Shown here piece by piece: positions 63,893-64,000 of a stretch of DNA of 64,000 nucleotides (its first letter is position 1; each line of letters opens with the position of its first letter). The DNA comes from Sinorhizobium mexicanum (lineage in GTDB: Bacteria > Pseudomonadota > Alphaproteobacteria > Rhizobiales > Rhizobiaceae). Position numbers and translations under genes: made by a program. A model generated the notes under the pieces. It searched no databases and had not been told where the DNA came from. It worked only from the letters and a program-made list of their open reading frames with translations. Location: NCBI RefSeq assembly GCF_013488225.1, contig NZ_CP041238.1, positions 1,699,501 to 1,763,500 on the forward strand. Direction: 5' to 3'.

Positions 63893-64000
63893 ATGCCCTC
63901 ATTCGCCAGCGAATACTCGACGAGAGATGGCCTCGATCTTGCCAAGCTGCTGTACCTCCGTGAGGTCTCGCCACGCGAACTGATGGATTGCGCCATCAAC
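63893..64000 (+). CDS. Amidase, N-terminal part only
   Basis: Only 36 codons are in the window: MPSFASEYSTRDGLDLAKLL, then YLREVSPRELMDCAIN. The DGLxLAxLxxxxEVSPxEL pattern is the usual start of GatA-type amidases. AGGACGG lies before ATG 63893. If correct, an amide substrate would be hydrolysed to the amine or acid that feeds the aminotransferase and GabD. Confidence 0.6.
   Translation, partial: MPSFASEYSTRDGLDLAKLLYLREVSPRELMDCAIN

Overview
The window is a 64 kb piece of a GC-rich alphaproteobacterial chromosome, most likely Sinorhizobium/Ensifer or a close relative. Support: the tatABC-serS-surE-pcm and yajC-secDF neighbourhoods, rhizobial RIME-type palindromes between genes, DUF1127 small proteins beside alpha-r14 ('cuckoo') sRNAs, a class I PHB synthase, and an NDUFS4-type complex I accessory subunit. 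No alignment was run, so the genus is inference.

Layout. 1-13.2 kb: 3' part of argS, a 987-residue SPOR-domain membrane protein, nagZ, scpA-scpB, an ABC ATPase, tatABC, serS, surE, pcm. 13.2-15.9 kb: a methyltransferase remnant, an unknown protein and an NlpD-like LysM/degenerate-LytM lipoprotein, giving a surE-pcm-(insert)-nlpD order. 16-22 kb: an AAA+ ATPase divergent from yajC-secDF, followed by homologues of the complex I assembly factors NDUFAF3 and NDUFAF6 and a small membrane protein. 22-25 kb: trmFO, two DUF1127 genes and two tandem sRNAs, each with three hairpins carrying an anti-Shine-Dalgarno loop. 25-41.5 kb: DUF2157/GDYXXLXY pair, tRNA-Leu, tig, sthA, a CorA-type transporter, radC-map-sfsA, phaC, alaC, hom, recJ. 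41.5-48.1 kb: four tRNA-Glu genes with near-identical promoters, a DUF882 lipoprotein, gloA, a double cold-shock protein, DUF192, tRNA-Pro, the NDUFS4-like gene and tRNA-Arg.

From tRNA-Arg(UCU) at 48.05-48.13 kb to about 60.1 kb the character changes to an accessory region: a double-XRE regulator, a compact four-gene operon (small protein, metallophosphoesterase, soluble AAA+/M41 zinc protease, small charged protein), and many broken genes (dnaE2 without its 5' half, a metallophosphoesterase scrap, a short-chain dehydrogenase start, an FAD-protein start, an SRAP gene with an internal deletion, a barstar-like stub). Two tandem adenylate cyclase/TolB/TPR proteins sit among them. No integrase, transposase or CRISPR array was seen. 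The window ends with a gamma-carbonic-anhydrase-like gene divergent from a catabolic operon (class III aminotransferase, succinate-semialdehyde dehydrogenase type enzyme, start of an amidase).

The best candidate for an undescribed system is the four-gene phosphoesterase/AAA-protease operon at 49.2-52.7 kb. The best-supported regulatory find is the alpha-r14 sRNA pair next to DUF1127.
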